In this document: in pieces, positions 36,430-46,234 of the stretch
How positions within the stretch are numbered: position 1 is the stretch's first letter
Layout of the letters: each line of letters begins with the position of its first letter
Notes under the pieces: model-generated
Seen by the model: only the letters and a program-made list of their open reading frames with translations
Told to the model about the DNA's origin: nothing
Databases searched by the model: none
Translations under genes and position numbers: made by a program
Assembly (NCBI GenBank): GCA_021777765.1
Contig: JAJYDF010000010.1
Span: 30,624-94,623 of the forward strand
DNA length: 64,000 nucleotides
Reading direction: 5' to 3'
Origin: Pseudomonadota bacterium
GTDB lineage: Bacteria; Pseudomonadota; Gammaproteobacteria; DASZBR01

Positions 36430-37809
36430 ATGACAAGCAATATGTTTCGGGCTGCTTCATTAGCCCTTGAAGACTGGTTAAAAAGCAGCGATAGATTGCC
36501 ACTTATATTACGTGGTGCTAGGCAAGTAGGCAAAACATGGCTAGTTCGTCATCTCGCCGAAGTCACTCAGAAACAACTGATAGAACTAAACTTTGAAAAA
36601 GATATCAGTTTGTCTAATTATTTTGATACTAATGATCCAGATAAAATATTAAAAAGACTGCAAGCGGCACTTAATGTCAGTATCGATCCTCAAAATACTA
36701 TATTGTTCCTGGATGAAATTCAGGCATCCCCAGAATTAATCGCGAAATTACGTTGGTTTGCCGAAGAACTGAAATCCCTGCCTGTCATTGCGGCAGGATC
36801 ATTATTAGAATTTAGTCTAGGTGAATTTTCATTCAGTATGCCGGTGGGTAGAATTCAATTTCAATATATTGAGCCACTCTCCTTCGAAGAATTTCTCATC
36901 GCTAAAGATCGAAAATTATTATTAGAATATCTCCAATCATTTGAATGGAATTCATCTATTCCACAACCATTACACCAACAACTCATGAATCTCTTTAAAG
37001 AATATATTATAGTTGGCGGTTTGCCATCTGCGGTTCAGAGCTGGATAAATGAAGAGTCACCACAACAAATCAATAAAATACATAATAATTTATTAACGAC
37101 TTATCGTGATGACTTTAATAGATATCGTGGACGTATTGGTTTAGAAAGATTTGAAGAAATAATTAACGCTGTTCCGAAATTATTAAGCAGAAAATTTACA
37201 TACACTGAGGTTAATCGCGATATTCAATCATTGGTAATTAAACAAGCTTTAACATTAATACAAAAAGCACGAATTTGTCATCGCGTGATGTGTACCGATG
37301 CGAATGGTTTACCATTAAAAGCAGAAATAGATGAAAAACGTTATAAAGAAATATTCTTGGATGTTGGTTTATGTTCAGCTTTATTAGGATTGCAATTACA
37401 TCATCTCGATCGTGTTGCAGAAATTAATTTGTTTAAAGATGGTGGTATCGCAGAACAAGTGACAGGTCAATTATTACGCACAATAAATCCTCCTTATATT
37501 GATCCGGAATTATTTTATTGGCATCGCGAGAAAAAACAATCAAATGCTGAAGTGGATTATGTAATACAACATGGAAATACTATTATCCCAATAGAAGTAA
37601 AAGCGGGTGCAACTGGTACATTACGATCGCTACATATATTAATGAGCCTTCGGAAATTATCGCAAGCTGTTTATATTAATTCTAATTTACCACAAGTATC
37701 GCAGGTTTCTATACAGGGATTTGATGGCAACTCTTATTCATACAAGCTTTATAGCTTACCATTTTATTTGATAGGCCAGTTACAAAGATTATTAGATATT
37801 AAAAATTAG
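36430..37809 (+). CDS. AAA-family ATPase with DUF4143 domain
   Basis: 459 residues. Walker A GARQVGKT at 29-36, Walker B ILFLDEIQ near 95, sensor-like IAAGSLLEFSLGE near 120. The C-terminal DUF4143 domain includes FYWHREKKQSNAEVDYVIQHGNTIIPIEVKAG, whose D/E..EVK pattern is the nuclease-like core of that domain. Proteins of this class are common in bacterial accessory regions and near toxin-antitoxin and defence genes; the biochemical role is unsettled. GAGAGGGG precedes the ATG. The neighbour on the 3' side is a SIR2 pseudogene in convergent orientation. Confidence 0.85.
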   Translation: MTSNMFRAASLALEDWLKSSDRLPLILRGARQVGKTWLVRHLAEVTQKQLIELNFEKDISLSNYFDTNDPDKILKRLQAALNVSIDPQNTILFLDEIQASPELIAKLRWFAEELKSLPVIAAGSLLEFSLGEFSFSMPVGRIQFQYIEPLSFEEFLIAKDRKLLLEYLQSFEWNSSIPQPLHQQLMNLFKEYIIVGGLPSAVQSWINEESPQQINKIHNNLLTTYRDDFNRYRGRIGLERFEEIINAVPKLLSRKFTYTEVNRDIQSLVIKQALTLIQKARICHRVMCTDANGLPLKAEIDEKRYKEIFLDVGLCSALLGLQLHHLDRVAEINLFKDGGIAEQVTGQLLRTINPPYIDPELFYWHREKKQSNAEVDYVIQHGNTIIPIEVKAGATGTLRSLHILMSLRKLSQAVYINSNLPQVSQVSIQGFDGNSYSYKLYSLPFYLIGQLQRLLDIKN

Positions 37810-37867
37810 CTTATATGTTATGACACATATATGACAAATTACCAATTATTTAAGATAATGGAAAAAT

Positions 37868-38848
37868 TTAGCTTTTAAAAAAAGTATCTTTTATGTCTTG
37901 CAAATCTGGATGAATATGAATAGCATCATGCTGACCAAATAAATTCATTAATGGCGTTGTCCAATGTTTTTTAATTCCCCCTAAGATATTACCATAAGAT
38001 TTTAGTTAAGTTTTAATCTCTCTTGAAGAAGCTATATCAATTACATATATCTCTAGCGATTTATCTTTTGCTGCCTTGTCAATTATTTCGTTAATATGCT
38101 TATCTTTAAAACTATAACCGATAATCAGTAACCTAGAATTTATTTGATTTAATTGTTCTCTAAATAAATCAAGATACCAAGCAAGAAGAGGATTCGCATG
38201 TATTTTTTCAATTTTCCCATGACCAATTACCATTAATGATTCAGAATTTCCTAAAACCCAATTATATGATCCATGCAATTTAATATATCTCAACTTCGAG
38301 TTATTTGTTACAACAGAATAGTGAATAATTTTTTGTTCTAATTGTTTAGCATCGGGTAACCGATAATTAGTTACTGGTTTTCCTTGATTTTGAGCACTAC
38401 TAATTGTCTGACATTCTAAATAATCAGGAACTAATGGTAATAAAATATTTAAATCGACATAATGAGTTGATTGATTTTAAATTAATAAATCTTGATTTAA
38501 AGTAAAAATTGTACCTTTTCTATGTCTAAAAGGAATAATTAAATGTTCAAATAATCTATAACAGGTTTACCCTACATTTATTGATTGATCGATGATCACA
38601 TCCTGTTTTTGATAGATATTCTTAATAGCCTGATTGAGAATATTTCTATCCTCATCACTATATTTAGATAAATTCATAACTTTCTGGTAGATTAATTCAT
38701 AATCTCCATTGCTCCATCTAAGCCTTTTAAGACGTTCATTTAACACAATTCCATTATCATTAGTTATTTCACTTATCATTTCCTTAGCTAAAAATCCATT
38801 ATAATTTTTACTGAATCCAGCGCCAGTTAGTAAAAATAAATTAGACAT
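37868..38848 (-). pseudogene. SIR2-like protein gene interrupted by three in-frame stops
   Basis: The minus strand carries one continuous frame of 327 codons with TAA at 38567-38569, 38477-38479 and 38006-38008. Domains read through the stops: N-terminal LFLLTGAGFSKNYNGFLAKE (SIR2 NAD-binding GAG-x-S), GTIFTLNQDLLI (NQD motif), LRYIKLHGSYNW (catalytic His region) and LLIIGYSFKDKHINEIIDKA, the usual end motif of SIR2-like defence proteins. A tail (NILGGIKKHWTTPLMNLFGQ) follows the third stop. No frameshift is needed, so decay is recent. Related intact proteins deplete NAD+ during phage infection. Two pieces (38567-38848, 38006-38293) could be read as separate ORFs but are fragments. Confidence 0.85.
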
Positions 38849-38992
38849 TTGAAATATCTCCGAGCCCTATCAATATCTATGGGATATGAAACATCATTAA
38901 TTATAGTTAATATTACTAAAAATACATAAACATTTAGAATAAATTTCTTATGTCTAAAATTCTATATTTAGAACCAATCAATATTAAATAAT

Positions 38993-39322
38993 TTACTTCT
39001 CAAGATTGAAAAAAGGAATATTTCTTAAATAAATCATCATTGCAGGATCTAATGCCTTATAAAAACTATTTTTATCCTGAAAGATAAAATCTTTGATGAT
39101 TAACACGTCAAGAGTACGCTTGATATTGCTGGGCGCTAATCTTGTTTTAATACTAAATGATTGTCCTTGTGGTTCGTCAGTTGGTGCATAAGCGAGCGCG
39201 GCTAAAACGATTCGTTGATTAACAGAGTTTGTCATCGTAATTCCACCTGTATTTCTCAGGAGATCCATCATAAATATGAATGCGTATAACCATTTCACTT
39301 CAAAAGAAATTATCGTTTCCAC
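38993..39322 (-). CDS. Winged-helix fragment, possibly the end of an ATPase
   Basis: 109 residues from GTG/TTG-type start, or 80 from the internal ATG at residue 30, which has GGTGGA before it. The sequence RIVLAALAYAP, then LAPSNIKRTLDVLIIKDFIF and YKALDPAMMIYLRN resembles the C-terminal winged helix of AAA ATPases of the DUF234/archaeal-ATPase type (L-x-DP-x-x-x-Y-L-R). The ATPase part is missing. A single CATCCAGGCTAC at 39321-39332, identical to an end of the GTAGCCTGGGTG repeat family with one change, lies right at its 5' edge, so a repeat-associated deletion may have removed the rest. Function doubtful. Confidence 0.4.
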   Translation of the reverse strand: METIISFEVKWLYAFIFMMDLLRNTGGITMTNSVNQRIVLAALAYAPTDEPQGQSFSIKTRLAPSNIKRTLDVLIIKDFIFQDKNSFYKALDPAMMIYLRNIPFFNLEK

Positions 39323-39348
39323 ATCCAGGCTACATTAGATATTTGATA

Positions 39349-40353
39349 TTATTTTTTTGCTTTTTGTTGTCGCACATTTTTAATTAGGAAAGGTATAAAA
39401 TTTTTTCCTAATGCTTCGGCAACTTCGCTACCACCATGACCATCTGCAACCATTGCAATAATTACCGAAGTTAAATTTACATTAAGAGGAATTAGCATGG
39501 CAGTCAAATTATCATAAGAGCCATCATCATAAGCACCATAGACTAATAATTGACTAATTTGTTGTGTATTCAATTGAATTTGATCGATATCATCTAAATG
39601 ATTTTCATCGATATATTGTTTAATTCTTTCAGACATATTCAATAATTCAGAATCTTCTTCGTGCAAACCGTCGCAAGCAAGCAATAACCCTAATATTTTA
39701 TGATTAGGCTTAATTATCTGATTATTATATTCGTCGTTACCCTTGCTTAAATCGATAACAAAAATATCTGGGGTATGTCTTAGACCATACTGTTCAAAAT
39801 CATTATCGCCAATTGCACGGCTGACAGCGAGCATGCCGCCCAATCGATCATGCTGAATATATCCCTCATTTTTCATAATATATTCATATTCAGATGGGGT
39901 TGAAGGATTATGTAATACGTTTAATCTTTGACAAATAATATTTTTGTGTTGATCCATTAATAGTAATATTGCATTACTGTCACCGATATTTGCGATATAT
40001 AATTTATTTTTTTGGAATAGTGCAGTTACTAATGTCGCACCGCTCTCATAAGTCGAACCATACCTTTGTTGTACATAATCAAACGTTTTGATTAATACTG
40101 CTTTTAATTGCTGATCATTTAATTCCATTAATTCTGGAGATACGTCAAAATCCGAACGATCTTCTTGTGATTGACGTCTACCTTTTGCCTCAGTAAGTCC
40201 GATACCTGATTCAGGATCATATGCAGTGTAGTCGAATTGACCATTTTTTGCGTGCGCAATTTTTTCTTCATTTAAACTTTCAAGCCTGACATTTCGTATT
40301 AAATCATATTCAAAATATTGAAGTTGATCACTATTTTTGTCATTCATAGTCAA
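39349..40353 (-). CDS. PP2C-type Ser/Thr phosphatase with rearranged motif order
   Basis: 334 residues. PP2C motifs are present: GRRQSQEDR at 58-66, YESGATLVTALF near 102 (the G-x-T block), LYIANIGDSNAIL at 118-130, LAVSRAIGD at 175-183, LLLACDGLHEED at 223-234 and YDNLTAMLIPL at 280-290. The metal-binding DGHGG motif, which normally follows the QEDR motif directly, is missing there and instead lies at the very C-terminus (MVADGHGGSEVAEAL, 301-315). All metal-ligand aspartates appear to exist, so the fold looks circularly permuted rather than broken. Likely Mn/Mg-dependent protein phosphatase; as effector or regulator is open. Monocistronic. Confidence 0.8.
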   Translation of the reverse strand: MTMNDKNSDQLQYFEYDLIRNVRLESLNEEKIAHAKNGQFDYTAYDPESGIGLTEAKGRRQSQEDRSDFDVSPELMELNDQQLKAVLIKTFDYVQQRYGSTYESGATLVTALFQKNKLYIANIGDSNAILLLMDQHKNIICQRLNVLHNPSTPSEYEYIMKNEGYIQHDRLGGMLAVSRAIGDNDFEQYGLRHTPDIFVIDLSKGNDEYNNQIIKPNHKILGLLLACDGLHEEDSELLNMSERIKQYIDENHLDDIDQIQLNTQQISQLLVYGAYDDGSYDNLTAMLIPLNVNLTSVIIAMVADGHGGSEVAEALGKNFIPFLIKNVRQQKAKK

Positions 40354-40471
40354 TTCCTGATAATTAATTTTATTTATATTATTTTAATTATACACGCATT
40401 CTATATTTATTGAGAATTCGTCAGAGACTTACATTTTGAGTAGTGCTTTGGAAAGTTTGTTATAAATTCCT

Positions 40472-41092
40472 TTATAAGGCTCGTTTTTTTTCAAGAAAAT
40501 CATTAAATCTATTTTCTACAATCGTTCTTCTTGATAGGGAATTGATACTTTTTATCATCTCTCTTGCTTTTGTTACCTTAAAACCATTTGGTAACTCAAT
40601 CTCAGGTAAAGAATGAAATAAATATGATTTAGCAGGACTTAAATAAAAAACATCTAATAATGCTTTTTCTGGTGTTGCCATAAATATGCCACTTTTTTCA
40701 TTCATTTCAAATCCAAAAAAAAATGCAGGATCGATATGATGAATTGATATTGATGCTGTTGGTAATTTATATTTTCTGGTTCTAGCTAATGATACCGCAT
40801 AAATTATTTGAGGAATTTGCGAAACCATGCCATGAAAAAACAATGCAGTTTGAAGAGAAATATAACTAGGGAACGGCGCTGTAATATATTGAGGAATGAT
40901 TAAGGGATCGATATCATGAAATGCCCATAATCCTCTAGCAATATGAATCATTCTTTTTGCAGTATGCAATCTTGCTAGTAGTTTACTTGCGTGCTTAACA
41001 GTAATATTTAAATAAATGGCTGCATCTTGTGTTTGTATAACTGGCTGTTCAATTTGTCGCAATTTAGTGTATGCATCAATTAATTTCATCAC
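40472..41092 (-). CDS. AbiEi-like antitoxin/transcriptional regulator
   Basis: 206 residues. N-terminal winged helix (VIQTQDAAIYLNITVKHASKLLARLH, residues 18-43; RMIHIARGLWAF wing) followed by the AbiEi domain with PSYISLQTALFFHGMVSQIP and FFGFEMNEKSGIFMATPEKALLDVFYLSP, the conserved PEKALLD block of this family. In AbiE systems this protein neutralises the toxin indirectly and represses the operon through palindromic sites. It overlaps the toxin gene by 4 bp (ATGA) and follows it, opposite to the usual antitoxin-first order. Confidence 0.88.
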   Translation of the reverse strand: MMKLIDAYTKLRQIEQPVIQTQDAAIYLNITVKHASKLLARLHTAKRMIHIARGLWAFHDIDPLIIPQYITAPFPSYISLQTALFFHGMVSQIPQIIYAVSLARTRKYKLPTASISIHHIDPAFFFGFEMNEKSGIFMATPEKALLDVFYLSPAKSYLFHSLPEIELPNGFKVTKAREMIKSINSLSRRTIVENRFNDFLEKKRAL

Positions 41093-41847
41093 AATTTATC
41101 CAATGCTTCTACCACAGCATTTACTATACCTTCCCAAACTTCTTTTGAACTATATTGTTGCTGATATTCTTCAGCCAGATATGCTAATACATGTCCTTTA
41201 AAATCTTCGAATGAGATCGACATAGCATTTATTTGTGCAATATTTTTTTGTTCTTTTATTTGATTATTTTCTACATGAGTTTTTACACCCAATCCTAATA
41301 AATGATAAATATCAAATATATCTCTAGCTTGCGTTTGATTCCTTAAAATCAATGCTTTGATTTTTTGTTCATACATTTTATTCATTGAATAATGATTAGC
41401 CATAACAGCAGGCAATTGATATTCTCTTAGAATTAAAGGATTAATTGATTCATACAAATAATTATTATCGACCGCTCTTCGCGAAAATTCGATTTTTGTT
41501 GGTATAGCTACACTACTCGATGGAATTTCTAGCGCAACCTTCCATCGCTGTGTTGTTTCTGTTTGTTTGGGTTCGCTGAAATTAATTATGCTTATTTTTC
41601 TAGAGTTTAAAATTTGATTAAATGGTAGTGATTTAAAAATACTGTTGATTTTATTACGCAAGGTGTCTCGTGCAATTATTTGCACATCAATATCCATGTC
41701 TTCTGAATAGCGGATACTATTAAAGTAAAACCGCATATTGCAACCACCCTTTAACACATACAAGTCTTTATCTAATTTTCTACTCAATTGTGTTAAGAAC
41801 AAGAGATGGAATAATTCAACATATTTTTTTGGGTTGAATGTTAACAT
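41089..41847 (-). CDS. AbiEii-type nucleotidyltransferase toxin
   Basis: 252 residues. Nucleotidyltransferase motifs: LYVLKGGCNMRFYF (GG at 34-35) followed by RYSEDMDIDV (acidic residues 50-54), then the conserved EQKIKALILRNQTQARDIFDIYHL near 160-185 with the Lys and Asp of motifs III/IV. The family pyrophosphorylates or caps RNA or tRNA and arrests growth; it gives phage abortive infection in AbiE systems. First gene of the pair; translation coupled to the antitoxin. Its promoter lies in the 54-bp palindrome, with a leader of only about nine bases containing GAGG. Confidence 0.88.
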   Translation of the reverse strand: MLTFNPKKYVELFHLLFLTQLSRKLDKDLYVLKGGCNMRFYFNSIRYSEDMDIDVQIIARDTLRNKINSIFKSLPFNQILNSRKISIINFSEPKQTETTQRWKVALEIPSSSVAIPTKIEFSRRAVDNNYLYESINPLILREYQLPAVMANHYSMNKMYEQKIKALILRNQTQARDIFDIYHLLGLGVKTHVENNQIKEQKNIAQINAMSISFEDFKGHVLAYLAEEYQQQYSSKEVWEGIVNAVVEALDKL

Positions 41848-41856
41848 AAATACCTC

Positions 41857-41910
41857 ATATTCATAATACCTATAGTTGACATATATGTCAACTATAGGTA
41901 TTATGAATAT
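41857..41910. promoter_or_regulatory. 54-bp perfect palindrome with mirrored promoters
   Basis: Arms 41857-41883 and 41884-41910 are exact inverted copies (27 of 27). Each strand contains TTGACA, a 17-bp spacer and TATTAT: plus strand at 41876-41881 and 41899-41904, minus strand at 41891-41886 and 41868-41863. The minus promoter would start the AbiE pair near 41856; the plus promoter points to 42105. Symmetry of this length suggests an AbiEi operator covering both promoters. Confidence 0.85.
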
Positions 41911-41979
41911 CTAATTTTAACCTAGAAATTACATTTATAAAGTACCCAGCTCAGGCGAATATATAGGAAATAACTTTAT

Positions 41980-42025
41980 TCCCCTCCCCCTTCGGCACCA
42001 TCTCCAACAAGTGGGAGAAGGAAAG
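41980..42025. repeat. Repeat of the CCTTCTCCC family
   Basis: CCCCTCCCCCTTCGGCACCA followed by TCTCCAACAAGTGGGAGAAGGAAAG carries the CCTTCGGCACC and GGGAGAAGG elements of the family, in the gap before the lipoprotein gene. Confidence 0.65.
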
Positions 42026-42104
42026 AAAGCTCATCATTACTTTATGCTTGCAAATCGATTATAAAAAGCTAGAATTCATTTTTTTAATTCGTGAGTAAAT
42101 CAAT

Positions 42105-42416
42105 ATGGACAGCATTCGAAATCTCTTAGGACTTACCTTTCTTGCAATATCCTTAACAGCATGTACGTTGACTGCCTCAAATCAATCACGACCATCAACT
42201 AATAGCAGAGATTACAGCATTGATTGCTCTGGCGTTGCTTCAAGAATGTCAGTTTGTTACGAAAAAGCAAAAATGATGTGTCCTGATGGTTATACGATTA
42301 TTTCTCACCAGGTTACTGCTTTGCCAGTGGGGAATACTTTACTGAATGAACCAAGTAGTGCGAATGCATATTCTAACCCATCAACTACTCGACAGATTAT
42401 TATTCAGTGTAATTAA
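42105..42416 (+). CDS. Small lipoprotein of unknown function
   Basis: 103 residues. MDSIRNLLGLTFLAISLTAC is a lipoprotein signal with lipobox LTAC (Cys20). The mature part has paired Cys in DCSGVASRMSVCYEKAKMMC and the phrase CPDGYTIISHQV; four Cys could make two disulfides. Short outer-membrane lipoproteins with a C-P-x-G-Y motif are common in gammaproteobacteria, but no function is assigned. The plus-facing promoter of the palindrome at 41857 could drive it. Confidence 0.7.
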   Translation: MDSIRNLLGLTFLAISLTACTLTASNQSRPSTNSRDYSIDCSGVASRMSVCYEKAKMMCPDGYTIISHQVTALPVGNTLLNEPSSANAYSNPSTTRQIIIQCN

Positions 42417-42425
42417 CTTGCAAGA

Positions 42426-42466
42426 TAAACCCGGACACGTTGCTTGCGCTCCTTTGTCCGGGCTAT
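42426..42466. repeat. Palindromic repeat, GTAGCCCGGACA family
   Basis: AAACCCGGACACGTTGCTTG and then CGCTCCTTTGTCCGGGCTATA match the family unit at 31071-31108 with small changes. It lies between the lipoprotein gene and the small membrane-protein gene. Confidence 0.75.
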
Positions 42467-42504
42467 ATTTCTATCTCCTTTGAAATTTTTGAATAAAAAT
42501 TTAT

Positions 42505-42825
42505 GTGCCATGCGCGATAATTAATTCGATTTTAGAATTTCTATCAGGATTATTTGCAATTCTCGCGGCAGTTTATTGGTATCGTTCCGCTAATGGTCAG
42601 ATACCAGAAAAAATTAATATGGCAGCTGCCCCAGCTGGTGAATATATTCACGTTGATACAAGCTCTTTGAACAAACTTGCCGAATGTCTTAATAAACAAG
42701 CTCAAAACAGCAAAACAGATGCTATGTATGCATTTCTCTGCGCTATATCACAATCCATGTATTATCTAGTATCTTTTTTCTGCCACGTTAAAATCTTACA
42801 GAAACTTTTTTGTCACATAGATTAA
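42505..42825 (+). CDS. Small membrane protein of unknown function
   Basis: 106 residues from a GTG start (the overlapping ATG one base earlier hits a stop after five codons). One membrane helix (SILEFLSGLFAILAAVYWYRSA, about 8-29) followed by a short soluble part (IPEKINMAAAPAGEYIHVDT) and a second weakly hydrophobic stretch near 80-100. No ribosome-binding site is clear. The helix plus polar segment pattern occurs in many small inner-membrane proteins; no function can be named. Confidence 0.45.
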   Translation: MPCAIINSILEFLSGLFAILAAVYWYRSANGQIPEKINMAAAPAGEYIHVDTSSLNKLAECLNKQAQNSKTDAMYAFLCAISQSMYYLVSFFCHVKILQKLFCHID

Positions 42826-42916
42826 TTAAATCACTACGATAATTATTCAACTTTACAGTTTAATTAATATCCACAAAAAAATTTTTCTATTTTATTAACA
42901 TTATGCGAAACATTAA

Positions 42917-43999
<1,083 letters not shown>

Positions 44000-44000
44000 T

Positions 44001-46076
44001 ATGGATGCAAAAAATATTGATTTACATCATCCCTCTCTTTATATCAATCGTGAGCTCAGTTTATTAGATTTTAATTATCGCGTACTTGCACAAGCTAATG
44101 ATCATAAAGTGCCTTTATTGGAGCGATTTAAATATTTATGTATTTGTAGCTCTAATTTAGATGAATTATTTGAAATTCGCGTTGCAAATTTACGTCAACA
44201 AATAGTGTTAAATCCAATGCAAATTCCAGCAGATGGTTTAAAACCTGCTGAAGTATTAATTCAATTACATATTAATATTACAAAATATGTTGAACAATTA
44301 TATAAAATATTAAATCAAGATTTATGGCCTTCACTCGCTAAAGAACATATTTATTTTATTCCACCGAATAAATGGACAACTGCACAAAAATCTTGGTTAA
44401 CAGATTATTTTCATAAGGAAATATTACCTGTTGTTAGTCCTATTGGATTAGATTTAGCACACCCATGGCCTAGGTTAGTGAATAAAAGTTTAAGTTTCAT
44501 GGTAACTCTCGCCGGTAAAGATGCTTTTGGACGAGCAAGTCGTATGGCAATTGTACATGCACCACGCGCATTACCAAGAATTATTCAATTACCCACCTCT
44601 CAAAATAAAAATAATTATGATTTTGTCATGTTAAGTGATGTGATTGCTGCATATGCCAATGAATTATTTCCAGGTATGCAAATTACTGGATGTTATCAAT
44701 TTCGCATCACACGAAATAGTGATTTATTATTAGATGAAGAAACACAAGATTTAGCGGCAGCGTTAAAAAATAAATTGCAAATATTACGTTATGGTGAAGC
44801 AGTACGATTAGAAATCGATGCCAATTGTCCACAAGAAATTGTTGATGTGATTTTGAAACAGCATCATTTAACTGAACAAGAATTATATAAAGTGAATGGC
44901 CCGGTAAATTTAGCCAGATATATGCGCATTTATGAATTAATTGATCGTCCTGATTTAAAATTTCCAGCGTTTGTTCCAGGTATTCCAAAACATTTACAAA
45001 AAACCCCTGATTTATTTGCAGCAATGCGCAGCAAAGATATTTTATTACATCATCCCTACCAATCTTTTACACCAGTAATTAATTTAATACATCAAGCAAC
45101 ACACGACCCGCAAGTGATAGCCATTAAACAAACGCTTTACCGGACTGGTCCTGATTCAAAAGTGGTACGTGCATTAATTGATGCAGCGCGAGCTGGAAAA
45201 GAAGTTACAGCTATCATAGAATTGCGCGCTCGTTTTGAAGAAGAATCAAACATAGAATTAGCGAACCGATTACAAGAAGCAGGCGCATTGGTTGTTTATG
45301 GCGTAGTGAATTATAAAACGCATGCAAAATTATTATTAATTGTGCGACGCGAAAAAGATAAATTAATTGATTATTGTCATTTAGGAACAGGTAATTACCA
45401 TATTGGTACTGCAAAACAATACACTGATTTCAGTTTCTTTACTTGCGATCCGATTATTTGTGCAGATGTACAATATGTTTTTCAACAATTAACAGGCACG
45501 AGTAAAATACTCAAATTAAAAAAATTGTGGGATGCACCATTTATTTTACAAAAATCATTGGTGGGATTAATACAAAGAGAAATTAAAAATGTTAAAGCGG
45601 GCAAACAAGGCAGAATCATTTTAAAAATAAATTCGTTAACAGATGCAAAAATGATTCGTGTTTTATATGGTGCATCGCAAGCTGGCGTACAAATTGATTT
45701 AATCGTCAGAGGTATTTGTTGTTTAAGGCCAGGAATAAAGGGAGTTTCAGACAATATAACCGTGCGTTCAATTATTGGTCGATTTTTAGAACATGAACGT
45801 ACTTATTATTTTTTTAATAATGGAGATGAAGAAGTGTATTGTTCAAGTGCCGATTTAATGGAACGAAATTTATATCATCGTGTTGAAGTATGTTTTCCAA
45901 TTACTAATAAGCGTTTAGCTAAGCGCGTTAAAGAAGAAGCTCTTCTCTTTTATCTTTCTGATAATCAACAATCATGGCAATTAAAAAGTGATGGTAGCTA
46001 TGAACGTCTCAGCGCTGGAAAAAATAAAAAATTTTCTGCGCAAGAGGAATTACTTAATAAATTGTCATTTCATTAA
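44001..46076 (+). CDS. ppk: Polyphosphate kinase 1
   Basis: Makes polyphosphate from ATP at the membrane. 691 residues. Seen: YINRELSLLDFNYRVLAQA at the N-terminus, RFKYLCICSSNLDELFEIRVA, KQTLYRTGPDSKVVRALIDAA, YKTHAKLLLIVRR with the phospho-acceptor His, YCHLGTGNYH and GRFLEHERTYYFFN with the second conserved His. The hemB-ppk neighbourhood also occurs in pseudomonads. One-base spacing from hemB implies one transcript and coupled translation. Confidence 0.97.
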   Translation: MDAKNIDLHHPSLYINRELSLLDFNYRVLAQANDHKVPLLERFKYLCICSSNLDELFEIRVANLRQQIVLNPMQIPADGLKPAEVLIQLHINITKYVEQLYKILNQDLWPSLAKEHIYFIPPNKWTTAQKSWLTDYFHKEILPVVSPIGLDLAHPWPRLVNKSLSFMVTLAGKDAFGRASRMAIVHAPRALPRIIQLPTSQNKNNYDFVMLSDVIAAYANELFPGMQITGCYQFRITRNSDLLLDEETQDLAAALKNKLQILRYGEAVRLEIDANCPQEIVDVILKQHHLTEQELYKVNGPVNLARYMRIYELIDRPDLKFPAFVPGIPKHLQKTPDLFAAMRSKDILLHHPYQSFTPVINLIHQATHDPQVIAIKQTLYRTGPDSKVVRALIDAARAGKEVTAIIELRARFEEESNIELANRLQEAGALVVYGVVNYKTHAKLLLIVRREKDKLIDYCHLGTGNYHIGTAKQYTDFSFFTCDPIICADVQYVFQQLTGTSKILKLKKLWDAPFILQKSLVGLIQREIKNVKAGKQGRIILKINSLTDAKMIRVLYGASQAGVQIDLIVRGICCLRPGIKGVSDNITVRSIIGRFLEHERTYYFFNNGDEEVYCSSADLMERNLYHRVEVCFPITNKRLAKRVKEEALLFYLSDNQQSWQLKSDGSYERLSAGKNKKFSAQEELLNKLSFH

Positions 46077-46234
46077 TTCTATTTTTATATTTTGAAAAAG
46101 TTATTTTTTTAATTTATTTACTTAATAAATCCTTAAGGTTGCGAGCGTAAAATTTTGGCGTCTTAATAAGACAATAACAGTGCACTAAATAATTGGTGCA
46201 TAAATGAAAAATAGAAGGTAGTTAGAGGAACCAT

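Noticed and set aside
38006..38848. Two separate small genes in the SIR2 region
   Set aside because: Both fragments are in the same frame and read through three stops into one SIR2-like protein.
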